64,000 nucleotides of DNA from Microlunatus phosphovorus NM-1 (GCF_000270245.1 NC_015635.1:3720001-3784000), one strand, 5' to 3'. Shown: positions 18,586 through 31,001, numbered from the stretch's first letter. Notes: generated by a model from the letters alone, not told the origin. A program made the numbers and translations.

Positions 18586-19350
18586 TTAGTAGACGGTGTA
18601 GCCGCCGTCCATCACCAGCACCGAGCCGGTCATGAACGCCGACGCCTCCGAGGCCAGGAACACCACGGCCGGCGCCAACTCCTGCGGCAGCGCAAACCGC
18701 TGCTGCGGAGCGTCGTCGAGCCAACGGGCCTTGAACTCAGGTCGGTCGACCGGCGCCATCTCGGTCTTGATGTAGCCGGGTGCCAGCGCGTTGACCCGGA
18801 TGTCGTACGGCGCCCACTCGGCGGCCAACGACTTGGTGAGTTGATGCACCGCCGCCTTCGATGCGTTGTATGCCGGCTGCCACTGCGGTCGGTTGACGAT
18901 GATCGCCGAGATCGATCCGATGTTGACGATGGCGCCGCCACCGTGGTCCTTGAAGTGCCGCGCCGCCGCGCGGGACACCTGCCACAGCGCCTTGACGTTG
19001 AGATCGAAGACGTCGTCCCACTCGCTGTCCGGCACCTCCAACGCCGGCCGGTGATAGCAGATCCCGGCGTTGTTGACCACGATGTCGAGACCGCCGAGCG
19101 CATCGACCGCGTGCTGCACGACATCGTTCGCGGAGGTGGTGACGTCACCGACGAGAGCGACGGTCTCGAGTCCGGCGTCGCCGAGCGTCTGCTGAGCCGC
19201 CTGATTTGCCTCCGCACTACGGGACGCGAAGGCGACCGAGGCGCCTGCTTCGGCCAGCCCCTGGGTCAAGGCGAACCCGATGCCGCGGTTGCCGCCGGTC
19301 ACCAGAGCCTTCTTGCCGGCCAGCGAGAACGTGTCGAGGACACCAGTCAT
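18586..19350 (-). CDS. Short-chain dehydrogenase/reductase (classical SDR)
   Basis: 254 residues, ATG at 19350. The open frame continues far upstream, but the N-terminal Rossmann motif TGGNRGIG at residues 17-24 fixes the start here. Other SDR landmarks are NNAG, the catalytic Ser (NIGSISAII), YNASK (Tyr/Lys near 158/162) and APGYIKTEM. The DGGYTVY end is typical of gluconate 5-dehydrogenase / sorbose-reductase-like members. It is an NAD(P)-dependent oxidoreductase, probably on a sugar or polyol. It is divergent from the winged-helix gene 42 bp away. Confidence 0.93.
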   Translation of the reverse strand: MTGVLDTFSLAGKKALVTGGNRGIGFALTQGLAEAGASVAFASRSAEANQAAQQTLGDAGLETVALVGDVTTSANDVVQHAVDALGGLDIVVNNAGICYHRPALEVPDSEWDDVFDLNVKALWQVSRAAARHFKDHGGGAIVNIGSISAIIVNRPQWQPAYNASKAAVHQLTKSLAAEWAPYDIRVNALAPGYIKTEMAPVDRPEFKARWLDDAPQQRFALPQELAPAVVFLASEASAFMTGSVLVMDGGYTVY

Positions 19351-19392
19351 GGTCGAGAACCTATCGGGCCCCGGCCGTCTACGCTGCCCGGC

Positions 19393-20508
19393 ATGCGGCG
19401 GTGGAGTAGCGACGATCTGCGGCGGGCGACGCTTCGGCGCCAGTTCCCCGAGTCCACCAGCGTGCTCGACTTGATGGCCGATCTGGCGCCGATTCAATCC
19501 CAGGTGCCGCGGGCGCCGTTCCTGACCATGGCCTCGCGCCGCCCGGGCACCACGGACGCGGAGCTGGTCACCCTGTTCGAGGCGCACCAGCTGATCAAGG
19601 CCAGCACCCTGCGCGGCACGGTGTTCACCAGCGATCTCCAGCAGTTCGCCTGGTCGCAGCGGATCGCGCGAGAAGGTCGACAACAACTGCTGGCTGCGCT
19701 GACGAAGGTGCCGGTCGAGCACGTCGGTGAGCTGCTGACCGCGGTCGAGGAGCAGGCCGCGGACTGGCGAGCTTGGGAGGATCTGCTCGACCATGCCCGC
19801 GGGCTGATGACCGCGGGCCCGCCCGAACTGGCCTCCCGGGTCGATCAGGTCAGGTTCTTGCTGTGGGGTCAGGCCGGGCTGATCCGCCGACCGCCCGATG
19901 CGGCGTGGCACAAACGCACTGACGTGCTCCGCCGCGCGGCTCGGGTGGCGCTGCCGGAGCTGCCGACCGTCGGGTTCGACGAGTCGGTGGTCGCGATGGT
20001 GGGGCAGCACCTCAGGGCGTACGGGCCGGTGACCAAGGACGACAGCTGCTTCTATCTGGGTATCCGCAAGACCCCGCTCAACCAAGCCTTGGCCGCCTTG
20101 GGCGACCGAGTGCTGGTCGGCGAGGGACCGGACGGCCGGCTGATGTGCGACTGGGCCGATGATCTCTCTGAGTCGACTGGTGATCCGGAGGCTGCCAGTG
20201 GGGTGCGGCTGCTCGCGGACTTCGACGGCTGCCTGCTGGGCTATGCCGGCCCGGGGCGGCTGCGCTTCTGCACCCCCGAACAGTTGGCGTTGGTCTGGAA
20301 TGCAAAGAACGCGGTCTGCGCCCCGACCGTGCTGCATGACGGTCGAATCGTAGCCCGCTGGAAGACTGTCGGAACCGGACGCCGCGTCCGGATCGAGGTG
20401 ACGATGCTGCCACCGCATCGGCCACTGCGCGAGGCAGCGTTCGACGACGCGGTTGCCGCCCTCGCAGCCGTGCTGGATCTTGAGATTCACGCGGTCCGGG
20501 TCACCTGA
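19393..20508 (+). CDS. Winged helix DNA-binding domain protein (HTH_42 / AlkZ-like family)
   Basis: 371 residues, ATG at 19393. The pattern matches the HTH_42 family: an N-terminal R.DLRRATLRRQ helix, LAPIQSQVPRAPFLTMASRRPG, then TLRGTVFTSDL (the TLRGT signature) and a C-terminal LLADFDGCLLGYAGPGRL with LHDGRIVARWK. Relatives include AlkZ/YcaQ, glycosylases acting on crosslinked or intercalated DNA, and proteins encoded near antibiotic clusters. The catalytic Gln pair of AlkZ (QxQ) could correspond to QSQ near residue 36. No close functional context is seen here. Confidence 0.85.
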   Translation: MRRWSSDDLRRATLRRQFPESTSVLDLMADLAPIQSQVPRAPFLTMASRRPGTTDAELVTLFEAHQLIKASTLRGTVFTSDLQQFAWSQRIAREGRQQLLAALTKVPVEHVGELLTAVEEQAADWRAWEDLLDHARGLMTAGPPELASRVDQVRFLLWGQAGLIRRPPDAAWHKRTDVLRRAARVALPELPTVGFDESVVAMVGQHLRAYGPVTKDDSCFYLGIRKTPLNQALAALGDRVLVGEGPDGRLMCDWADDLSESTGDPEAASGVRLLADFDGCLLGYAGPGRLRFCTPEQLALVWNAKNAVCAPTVLHDGRIVARWKTVGTGRRVRIEVTMLPPHRPLREAAFDDAVAALAAVLDLEIHAVRVT

Positions 20509-20567
20509 TGTGAGACGTCCGTCTGGTCGCGTTGGTCGGCATCGGTGACGGCAGGCACACTCATCCC

Positions 20568-21044
20568 GTGGAGCATGACGGCAACGGCTGGGTTCGTTGC
20601 GATCTGGGTCACCGGCACTGGGGACGCTACGGCGCGGCCGGGCTGTTGCTCGTCGACCGGCGAACGCCCGCCGGCGAGCCACTCGTGTTGCTGCAACACC
20701 GCGCGGCGTGGACGGCCAACGGGGACACCTGGGGCATTCCCGGCGGCGCCCGCGATTCCCATGAGACTCCTGCCGAGGGCGCCCTTCGCGAGGCCCACGA
20801 AGAGACCGGGATCGGCTCGGCAGCCGTCCGGATCCGGATCGGCGGCGAGCTGCTCGACGACCACGGGAGCTGGTCCTATACGACCGTGCTCGCCGAGCTG
20901 GCGGCACCGGTGACCCTGGTGCCGCAGGAGGAGTCCGCAGAACTGCGCTGGGTGCCCGTGCCGGAGGTGGCTTCGCTGGACCTGCATCCAGGTTTCGCCA
21001 AGACCTGGCCGATCCTCCGCCAGCGGCTGGCTGCGCCGACCTAG
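20568..21044 (+). CDS. NUDIX hydrolase
   Basis: 158 residues from GTG at 20568; an in-frame TTG at 20532 would add 12 residues, and neither start has a clear ribosome site. A NUDIX box of the form Gx5Ex7REUxEExGU runs from GARDSHETPAEG to LREAHEETGI (about residues 60-85). N-terminal CDLGHRHWGRYGAAGLLL is typical of the actinobacterial MutT-like branch, which hydrolyses nucleoside diphosphates linked to another moiety. The exact substrate is not indicated. Confidence 0.9.
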   Translation: MEHDGNGWVRCDLGHRHWGRYGAAGLLLVDRRTPAGEPLVLLQHRAAWTANGDTWGIPGGARDSHETPAEGALREAHEETGIGSAAVRIRIGGELLDDHGSWSYTTVLAELAAPVTLVPQEESAELRWVPVPEVASLDLHPGFAKTWPILRQRLAAPT

Positions 21045-21075
21045 CAATCGCGGTCAGCTCGGATCGCCCACTGAT

Positions 21076-23088
21076 CTAGGCAGTGGTTTCCCAGAGGTGG
21101 GTGGCCCAGTCGGTGTGGCCGAGGGTGAGGGTGCCTTGGTTGGTGGTGATCATGATCCAGCCTTGGGGTGATTGCCACAGGTAGGTGCCTGGTTCGGGTT
21201 GTTTCGACCGCCAGTTCCCGATCGTTTTGGCCCGGTGTTCACATCGGGCGAGGGGTCCGAGGGTGTGCATGCCGGTTTGTCCGGGTGGCCCGTTGTGGAG
21301 GTAGGCGGGGGTGTGATCGAGATCGGTACGTCCGGTGGTGGGTGAGTGCGGGAACACCGATCGGGGATGCCGAATCTGCATGGCACGACGCAGCCGGAGC
21401 GGCGTCTCATATCCGTCGGCGGACGCGGTCTCGGCCGGATCCACGACGGGATACACCGTGAGGTGGGCTTCGTGCTGGACCAGGAACCGTTGCAGTTGTT
21501 CGATCAGGATCGGTCCCCAGTCGGTCCGCACCACCCCGTGACCATCCCGCAGGGTCTGCTCACTGAGGTGGACGTGCAACACCACCGTGGGCGCGCACGC
21601 GGCCAACTGGGCCGGGGTCAAGGGTCGCCAACCGGGTGGCCGGAACCCCTCCGGTAGCGGTGGTCGCACTGGGCCGGTCCGTGCCGGGCCGGTCGGGTCG
21701 GTGTCGCTGGTGTCGGGATCATCGGGATCGCTGCGTCGCGGGTTGTCGTGACCGGTGGTGTTCTGGTCGCCTGCCGTTGTGGCGCCCGTCCAGTCGCGAC
21801 TGGTCTGCTTGGTGCTAGGGCGATCCCCGCCGTTCGGACTGGTGCCGACGCTGCCGGGACCACTTTGGCCGGCATTGTTCGGTCCGGTGTCGCCTGGACC
21901 ACCGCCACTTCGACTGGGGTCTGCTTGGCCGGAATCGGCGCCACTGCTCGGCTGGTCGACCGCGGGGGTGTCGTCGCTGGCACTGTCACGGCCGGCACTG
22001 TCACGGCTGGCACTGTCACGGCTGGCACTGTCGCGGCCGGCATCACCGTCACTGGTGCCGTCGTGCTGGTGCTGAAACCAGGCCAGGTCGTCGGGATCGG
22101 GCGGCGGATCCGCCGGCCAATAGTCAGGCTCGCCGTCGGGGCCGGGTCCGGGCTGGCCGGGGCGGGGTTGGGTCCACCACTCATCCTCATCAAAGGCGGG
22201 CTGATGATAGTTGCCGTGTTGGGCGGTCTCCCAGCCTGCAGCCGGAAGGTCATCCGCCCACGGATCAGTGTCGTCGGCGGCGTGCGCAGCAGTCTGTTCC
22301 CACGGATCCCGGTGCGGGTCCGGATCGGTCGCGTGCCGAGCCAACAGGTCCAGGACCCGGGCGGGATGCGCGATCCAACCCATCGCCTTCGACATCCGCA
22401 CCGGCAACGGGTCCTCATCACCCTCGTCGGCTAAGCATTCCGCGACACGTTGATGCAGGGCGAGGAGCATCGCCACATCCCCGGCCTCACCCCGAGCAAT
22501 CAGGGTGCGGAGCCCGTCTTCGGATTGGGTGGCGCGAACCTCACGTTTCGCGGCGATGATCTTCTCCCGCTCCCGATAGGAGGTTTCATCCACCTCGAGC
22601 ATGGTGGCATCCAAGTTCTTCAGGAACGTCTGCCACGGCAACTGGGTGACCCAGCCGGCGGTCTGCTCATCCACCATCCCCACGATCGCGATCGACAGGT
22701 GGGCGGTCAGATTCGCGACCTTCCGGGCCTGCCACGCATGGATCTCACCCGCCTGGACGCGTTCCCACAACCTGGGGAGTCGGTGCCGGACCGTCAAGGC
22801 ATCAGACATCCAAGACCGGGCGGAGCCGGTCGAGGTGCCGAACGGGCCGATCAATCCCTCAGGGGCGAACTCCGCCACCGGCGGTGTCCCGACCGGCCCG
22901 ATCTTGACGAGCCGTTCGACCAACACCCCACCCTCGAGATGATCCACCTCCGAATGCGCATCGGCCCACGCGGCGGCGACCACAAGCTTGCGACACCCCC
23001 ACCGTTTCGACTGCTGCTCGGCCCGGGCGGCGAGGTCGGCCAGGACGCGCCGGTCCCCGAGCGCCGCCTCCAACCGATCCTCGAACAT
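21076..23088 (-). CDS. DUF222 (13E12-repeat) protein with degenerate HNH domain
   Basis: 670 residues from ATG 23088, which sits 7 nt past a TAGAAT -10 box (leaderless); ATG 23097 would add three residues. The DUF222 domain covers roughly residues 1-240 (RKVANLTAHLS, PARVLDLLARHATDP). A ~210-residue Ser/Gly/Asp/Pro-rich disordered linker follows, including RDSAS-type repeats coded by 15-bp units at 21976-22039. The C-terminal HNH region keeps DLDHTPAYLHNGPP and RCEHRAKT, but the zinc cysteine pair usual in this family (CVFPGC) reads SVFPHS, so nuclease activity is uncertain. A SOS box lies in its promoter. Homologues are multicopy and DNA-damage inducible in mycobacteria. Confidence 0.87.
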   Translation of the reverse strand: MFEDRLEAALGDRRVLADLAARAEQQSKRWGCRKLVVAAAWADAHSEVDHLEGGVLVERLVKIGPVGTPPVAEFAPEGLIGPFGTSTGSARSWMSDALTVRHRLPRLWERVQAGEIHAWQARKVANLTAHLSIAIVGMVDEQTAGWVTQLPWQTFLKNLDATMLEVDETSYREREKIIAAKREVRATQSEDGLRTLIARGEAGDVAMLLALHQRVAECLADEGDEDPLPVRMSKAMGWIAHPARVLDLLARHATDPDPHRDPWEQTAAHAADDTDPWADDLPAAGWETAQHGNYHQPAFDEDEWWTQPRPGQPGPGPDGEPDYWPADPPPDPDDLAWFQHQHDGTSDGDAGRDSASRDSASRDSAGRDSASDDTPAVDQPSSGADSGQADPSRSGGGPGDTGPNNAGQSGPGSVGTSPNGGDRPSTKQTSRDWTGATTAGDQNTTGHDNPRRSDPDDPDTSDTDPTGPARTGPVRPPLPEGFRPPGWRPLTPAQLAACAPTVVLHVHLSEQTLRDGHGVVRTDWGPILIEQLQRFLVQHEAHLTVYPVVDPAETASADGYETPLRLRRAMQIRHPRSVFPHSPTTGRTDLDHTPAYLHNGPPGQTGMHTLGPLARCEHRAKTIGNWRSKQPEPGTYLWQSPQGWIMITTNQGTLTLGHTDWATHLWETTA
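21976..22039 (-). repeat. 15-bp tandem repeat inside the DUF222 gene
   Basis: About 4.3 copies of GCTGGCACTGTCACG (+ strand), in frame, coding for RDSAS/RDSAG repeats in the disordered linker. Slippage here would change linker length without shifting the frame. Confidence 0.8.
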
Positions 23089-23095
23089 GTCACCC

Positions 23096-23124
23096 ATTCT
23101 AGTCGAACAAGTGTACGATGACTA
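23096..23124 (-). promoter_or_regulatory. Promoter of the DUF222 gene with LexA/SOS box in the spacer
   Basis: TCGAAC-AAGT-GTACGA at 23103-23118 differs at one base from the mycobacterial SOS box TCGAAC(N4)GTTCGA. On the minus strand it fills the 17-bp spacer between TAGTCA (-35, 23124-23119) and TAGAAT (-10, 23101-23096), an arrangement that would let LexA block RNA polymerase. Confidence 0.7.
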
Positions 23125-23228
23125 GTGTTTGAGCCCACGTTTTTCCTGTCCACACACGGAAAACACTTGTCATCCGCCTGGGCAAGTCGGCGGGTTCCCG
23201 TGGGATGCTGGATCCGCTCGCGGTCGTC

Positions 23229-23632
23229 TGTGGCCCGTGGGTGCGAAACGTACCGGCGGCCCGCCTGGCACGCGATCGTTTGTGGCCCGCGGGCGCGAAA
23301 CGTACCCACAGCCCGCATGTGTCGCGATCGTCTGTGGCCCCGGGGTCGCGAAACGTGCCCGCTGCACGCCTGCCCCGCGATCATGTGTGGCCCGCCGGCG
23401 CGAAACGTACCGGCGGCCCGACTGGCTCGCGTCCATATGTGGCCCGGGGGCGCGAAACGTGCCCGCCGCCCGCCTGCCCCGCGATCAGCTATGGCCCGGC
23501 GGCGCAGGACGTACGCGCGGCCCGACTGGCTCGCGTCCATGTGTGGCCCGGGGGCGCGAAACGTTCCCGCCGCCCGCCTGCCCCGCGATCAGCTATGGCC
23601 CGGCGGCGCAGGACGTACGCGCGGCCCGCGGC
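23229..23632. repeat. 52-bp tandem repeat array (about 7.8 units)
   Basis: Units begin at 23229, 23281, 23333, 23386, 23438, 23490, 23542 and 23594 (52 bp apart, one spacing 53). Core: TGTGGCCCG.GGGCGCGAAACGT, then a GC-rich half ending near CGCGATC. Units 5-6 and 7-8 are near-identical 104-bp pairs, showing a later higher-order duplication. There are no unique spacers, so it is not CRISPR. 52 is not a multiple of three, so the array is not conserved coding DNA, although its last unit supplies the C-terminal codons of the ArsR gene. The 130 bp between the DUF222 start and the array holds the SOS promoter and nothing else recognised. Confidence 0.9.
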
Positions 23633-23997
23633 GGGTCACCGCCCGCAGCATCACCAGTCGATCGACGGCGCTCCCGGCGGCCACGGGCGAGCTCGGTTTC
23701 CAGCGCGTCGAGGGGCTGCCGCCACTGGTCTCCGAACCGGTTGAACTGATCGAACCAGGCTGCCGCGTCGGCGAGTCGTTCGGCATCGATCCGATACAGG
23801 CGCGACGTGCCCACAGCTCGCATCTGCAGCAGCCCGGACTCGCGTAGCACTTTCAGGTGCTGGGAACATCCGGGCTGCGACAGCCCGAGTTCGTCGCGCA
23901 GGGCGTCGGCGATCACGCCGGCCGCCACCTCTGTGTCGGCGATGATCTCGAGGATGCGCCGGCGTACGGGCTCGCCCAGTGCGTCGAGCGCCTGCAC
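23593..23997 (-). CDS. ArsR family transcriptional regulator
   Basis: 134 residues from GTG 23997, two bases past the SRPBCC stop (TGAC-GTG); the frame extends upstream but only from this start does the protein have the normal ArsR N-terminus (ALDALGEPVRRRILEII). Winged helix: LGLSQPGCSQHLKVLRESGLLQMRAVGTSRLYRID. No metal-binding cysteine motif (CxC) is seen, so it is unlikely to be a metal sensor. Pairing with an AHSA1/SRPBCC protein is a common actinobacterial operon. Its last ~13 residues are encoded by the final unit of the 52-bp repeat array, an unusual C-terminus. Confidence 0.88.
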   Translation of the reverse strand: MQALDALGEPVRRRILEIIADTEVAAGVIADALRDELGLSQPGCSQHLKVLRESGLLQMRAVGTSRLYRIDAERLADAAAWFDQFNRFGDQWRQPLDALETELARGRRERRRSTGDAAGGDPPRAARTSCAAGP

Positions 23998-23998
23998 G

Positions 23999-24655
23999 TC
24001 AGTGCGACTCCCCCGACTCGCCGCGATAGAAGGCACCCGTGTTGCGCCCCGCCGCCCGAGCCGCATCCTCGTCGGCACCGCCGGCGATGTCGGCCTCGGC
24101 CCAACCCTCGGCACTGCCGGTGACGAAGACCTTGCCGGCCTCAGAAATCGACCAGGCCTCGAACTCGGCTGGATCGAGCTGGGCCGCACCGGCCAGATGC
24201 AACCCGAGCCCGATCAGGCTGAGGTCCCATCCCACGCCGGTCGCGCCCGGACCGTATTGCCGCCAGAAATCATGGTCGCTGTGCTGGGTGTGCCGCAGTT
24301 CCACCTGCGTCCCGTCGGCGACCTCGCAGAGTTCGACAGCCAGCCAGCTGATCGCACCCATCGCCTCCCAGGTGACCTGAAACTCCCGCGGCGGATCGCA
24401 GCTGCGGACCTCTCCACCGGCATTGCCTTCCAGCTGGTAGCGGCCCCCGACGGCCAGTTCACCGCTGATCGGCAGGAACCAGCGCGGCAGCCGTTCGGGG
24501 TTGGTCAGCGCGTCCCAGACATCGTCGACGGCCGCGCCACGGTAGGTCCGGCGGGCAGTGACGACGCGGGCCGGCTGGCCGCTGACCTCGGTGGGGACGA
24601 CGCGACGCTCGATCGCACCGACCAGCGCGATCGGATCCTCGGTGGGTGTGGTCAT
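23999..24655 (-). CDS. SRPBCC / AHSA1-family protein
   Basis: 218 residues, ATG start. The START-like fold is indicated by ARRTYRGAAVDDVWDALTNPERLPRWFLP, then GGRYQLEGNAGGEV and VTWEAMGAISWLAVELCEV, the pattern of Activator of Hsp90 ATPase homologue 1-like proteins. These form a hydrophobic ligand pocket; function here is unknown. It is the first gene of a two-gene operon with the ArsR regulator and has a good promoter immediately upstream. Confidence 0.88.
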   Translation of the reverse strand: MTTPTEDPIALVGAIERRVVPTEVSGQPARVVTARRTYRGAAVDDVWDALTNPERLPRWFLPISGELAVGGRYQLEGNAGGEVRSCDPPREFQVTWEAMGAISWLAVELCEVADGTQVELRHTQHSDHDFWRQYGPGATGVGWDLSLIGLGLHLAGAAQLDPAEFEAWSISEAGKVFVTGSAEGWAEADIAGGADEDAARAAGRNTGAFYRGESGESH

Positions 24656-24695
24656 GAGTGAAACCTCTCGGGAGTGCAGGAGTTGGTTTCAGGTC

Positions 24696-24724
24696 ACTAT
24701 ATTCGTTATGACTTATATAAGCAA
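24696..24724 (-). promoter_or_regulatory. Promoter of the SRPBCC-ArsR operon
   Basis: On the minus strand TTGCTT (24724-24719), 17-bp spacer, TATAGT (24701-24696), in an AT-rich patch that stands out from the GC-rich genome. The spacer contains the palindrome TTATATAA, a possible site for the ArsR protein. Confidence 0.65.
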
Positions 24725-24765
24725 GACCTGAATAAGACGCCGCTGAAATCGGACCGGAACCGCAG

Positions 24766-24812
24766 GAAACAGAGCTGTCACATGCCAGCCGAAGGTGTCA
24801 CCCGCTCGTAAC
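24766..24812 (+). promoter_or_regulatory. Candidate GlnR-binding region upstream of amt
   Basis: GAAAC-N6-GTCAC at 24766-24781 and GTCAC-N6-GTAAC at 24797-24812 resemble the actinobacterial GlnR half-site pairs (GTnAC / GAAAC with 6-nt spacers). They lie 141-187 bp before amt, a classic GlnR target. The two pairs are not in perfect 11-bp register. The rest of the 297-bp gap before amt shows nothing else certain. Confidence 0.4.
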
Positions 24813-24952
24813 CTGCAGCGACCTCGGCGCAACACAGGGCTAGCAGAGTTGGCACAACCGCGCGTGTTCACGGATCCGGGCGCGCACACTCCAGTTGTCC
24901 AGCCACAACCCCTCATGTCCAGCTCCAACTCCTCTCACCGAAAGTCACAAGC

Positions 24953-28982
<4,030 letters not shown>

Positions 28983-29000
28983 CACCGAGCGAGCGCAGCC

Positions 29001-29969
29001 TCACAGCGAGCGACGACTGGCACCGATCAAGGCGTCGACCTCGGCCGTGTTCGGCGGCTGGGCGCCACGCCGAGAACAGACGATGGAGGCTGCGGCCGCA
29101 CCGCGGACCAAGGCCGAATGCAGATCCAACTCACGATTGACGTACCCGTCCAAGAATCCGGCCATGAAGGTATCGCCGGCGCCGACGGTGTCGACCAGTT
29201 TGGTCGGGAAACCGGCCGCGTGCGTCCGATTTCCCCCCGCGTCGATAGCGGCCACGCCGTCCGGGCCGAGGGTGACCACGCCGAGGCTGGCACCGTACTG
29301 CGCCACCCACTCGCCCAGCAGATCCAATGGGTCGGCTCCGGGCGACGTGGCCTGGGCGAGGAAGGCGATGTCCTCGTCGCTGGCCTTGAGAATGCCCTTG
29401 CGCTGGCCGACGATCCGCAGCCAGGGCCGCACCCTCGCCCAGTACTCCTCCGGATCGGTGATGACGGTCGGTCGGACGTTGATGTCGTAGGAGATCCCCG
29501 ACGGCACGCCGTGCGCCCAGGCGAGCAGCACATCGCTACCGGGACTGACGACACAGGCGAGCGAGGCGATGTGCAGCCAGTCGTCCGACGTCAGGTTCGG
29601 CAGGTCAGCCTCCTGCCAACCGAAGTTCGCGGTGTCGGTGAAGTGGAAGGTGTAGCTCGCCTTGCCCTCCGCGTCCAGGCTGACCACCGCCAGTGACGTC
29701 GCCTGCGAAGACTCGGTGGCCAGGTCGAGCGACACCCCGGAGGTCTCGATGTGGCCGCGGAGCTGCTTACCGAAGGAGTCGCGAGACAAGCGACCGAGGA
29801 AGTGCACGTCGGCGCCAAGGTCACCGAGGGCGACCGCGCTGTTCATCGGCCCGCCGGCGGACGTGGCGGCCCACGTCGAGCTGACATAGCCTTCGTTCTG
29901 GCCGCCAGCCTGGATCAGGTCGATGAGGGTCTCTCCGCACACGACGAATCGCTTTGTCATGCGGGCCAA
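29001..29969 (-). CDS. PfkB family carbohydrate kinase
   Basis: 322 residues; ATG at 29960 is an alternative start three codons in. Ribokinase fold: N-terminal CGETLIDLI, GGPMNSAVALGDLGADVHFLGRLSRD, and C-terminal DTVGAGDTFMAGFLDG with the catalytic Asp. Overall most like bacterial fructokinases or 2-keto-3-deoxygluconate kinases. It phosphorylates a sugar or sugar acid in the cytoplasm. It is convergent with glnD and stands alone on its strand next to the DUF4192 gene. Confidence 0.9.
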   Translation of the reverse strand: MARMTKRFVVCGETLIDLIQAGGQNEGYVSSTWAATSAGGPMNSAVALGDLGADVHFLGRLSRDSFGKQLRGHIETSGVSLDLATESSQATSLAVVSLDAEGKASYTFHFTDTANFGWQEADLPNLTSDDWLHIASLACVVSPGSDVLLAWAHGVPSGISYDINVRPTVITDPEEYWARVRPWLRIVGQRKGILKASDEDIAFLAQATSPGADPLDLLGEWVAQYGASLGVVTLGPDGVAAIDAGGNRTHAAGFPTKLVDTVGAGDTFMAGFLDGYVNRELDLHSALVRGAAAASIVCSRRGAQPPNTAEVDALIGASRRSL

Positions 29970-30008
29970 ACTAGCGGAGATGACCTCCCGTCCGGCACCG
30001 GGCTCCCC

Positions 30009-31001
30009 TCACCATCCCGACGCGATGCGCAACTGGTCGGCGATCTGGTCGAGGTACCGCGGTGGGATGGCGTTGTTGCTGATCTGCTTGCACAGCTCCA
30101 GCAGGCCGTAGTCCGGCGCCACCTGCTCGAGACGGTCGATGCAACAGTTGAGCAACGCTCCGTTCCCGTCCAGCCAACCTGCCCAGCCGAGCATGGCCAG
30201 CGGCGCCGGCTCGTACGGCCAGACGCTGATGGCGACCACCCGACGCCACAACGCCACGTACGCCTCGGCGTCCTGGCGCGTCATCATCGCCCAGACCTCG
30301 TCGCGGACGCCGATGTCGCGAACCAGCACTGCGATCTCCACTGCCTCAGCGTCGGTCGGCCCGTCGGCGGACAGCACCCGGTCGACCAGTTGTCGCACCC
30401 GTCGCCGTCGGCGGCGCCGACTCAGCTGGTCGACCTTGCCGGCACATTCCTCCGCGGCCGCGGTGAGCCGGTCCCGCTCAGCCGCCGGCGGTCCTGCGGT
30501 GAGTGCCATGATGTCGTCGCGGGTGCCGGTCGCGGATATCCCGGCCATCACCGCCTCGACCGCCAGCGGATGGGCCTCGATGTCATAGGCCTGGCCTTCG
30601 GCTGGGCAGCAGTCCCCGTCACAGCACACCGACCACCACCGGTCGCCCGACACTGCCAAGACATCGACCAGATCGAACGGGATCACGTCGGCCAGGCCGC
30701 GCATCACATCCCGGACGCTCTCGTCGGCGCTGTAGCCGACGAGCACTATTGCGCGGGTGTCCACCTGATCGGCGACCAACTCGAACTGGTCGATCAGCGC
30801 CTCCAGATCAGCGGTCGCGGCCAGATCCACCCGGGCCGTCACCACCACCCGGCGTTGGCGGACGAACGCGGCCACCAAGGACTCAGCGGGGTGGAACCCC
30901 AGCAGATAGGGAATCAAGCCCAGGATGTCACCTGGCTCACGAATCCGGAGGACGGTCGGCGCCGCACTCGCGGTGCGGGAAGAAGAAGTACGTCGTGTCA
31001 T
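30009..31001 (-). CDS. DUF4192 domain-containing protein
   Basis: 330 residues from ATG at 31001; upstream in-frame starts add a non-conserved extension. The N-terminal half matches DUF4192, an actinobacteria-specific family: LRIREPGDILGLIPYLLGFHPAESLVAAFVR is the signature. The middle has a CxxDxCxP segment (CCDGDCCPAEGQ) and an Arg-rich stretch (RRRRRRRVRQL). Function of the family is unknown. No signal peptide or membrane helix is visible. Confidence 0.85.
   Translation of the reverse strand: MTRRTSSSRTASAAPTVLRIREPGDILGLIPYLLGFHPAESLVAAFVRQRRVVVTARVDLAATADLEALIDQFELVADQVDTRAIVLVGYSADESVRDVMRGLADVIPFDLVDVLAVSGDRWWSVCCDGDCCPAEGQAYDIEAHPLAVEAVMAGISATGTRDDIMALTAGPPAAERDRLTAAAEECAGKVDQLSRRRRRRRVRQLVDRVLSADGPTDAEAVEIAVLVRDIGVRDEVWAMMTRQDAEAYVALWRRVVAISVWPYEPAPLAMLGWAGWLDGNGALLNCCIDRLEQVAPDYGLLELCKQISNNAIPPRYLDQIADQLRIASGW

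Noticed and set aside
23229-23632. CRISPR array
   Set aside because: Similarity runs through the entire 52-bp unit; there are no unique spacers and no cas genes.
23125-23847. Several ORFs across the 52-bp repeat array
   Set aside because: The unit length is not a multiple of three, so frames rotate; products are low complexity and have no ribosome site.
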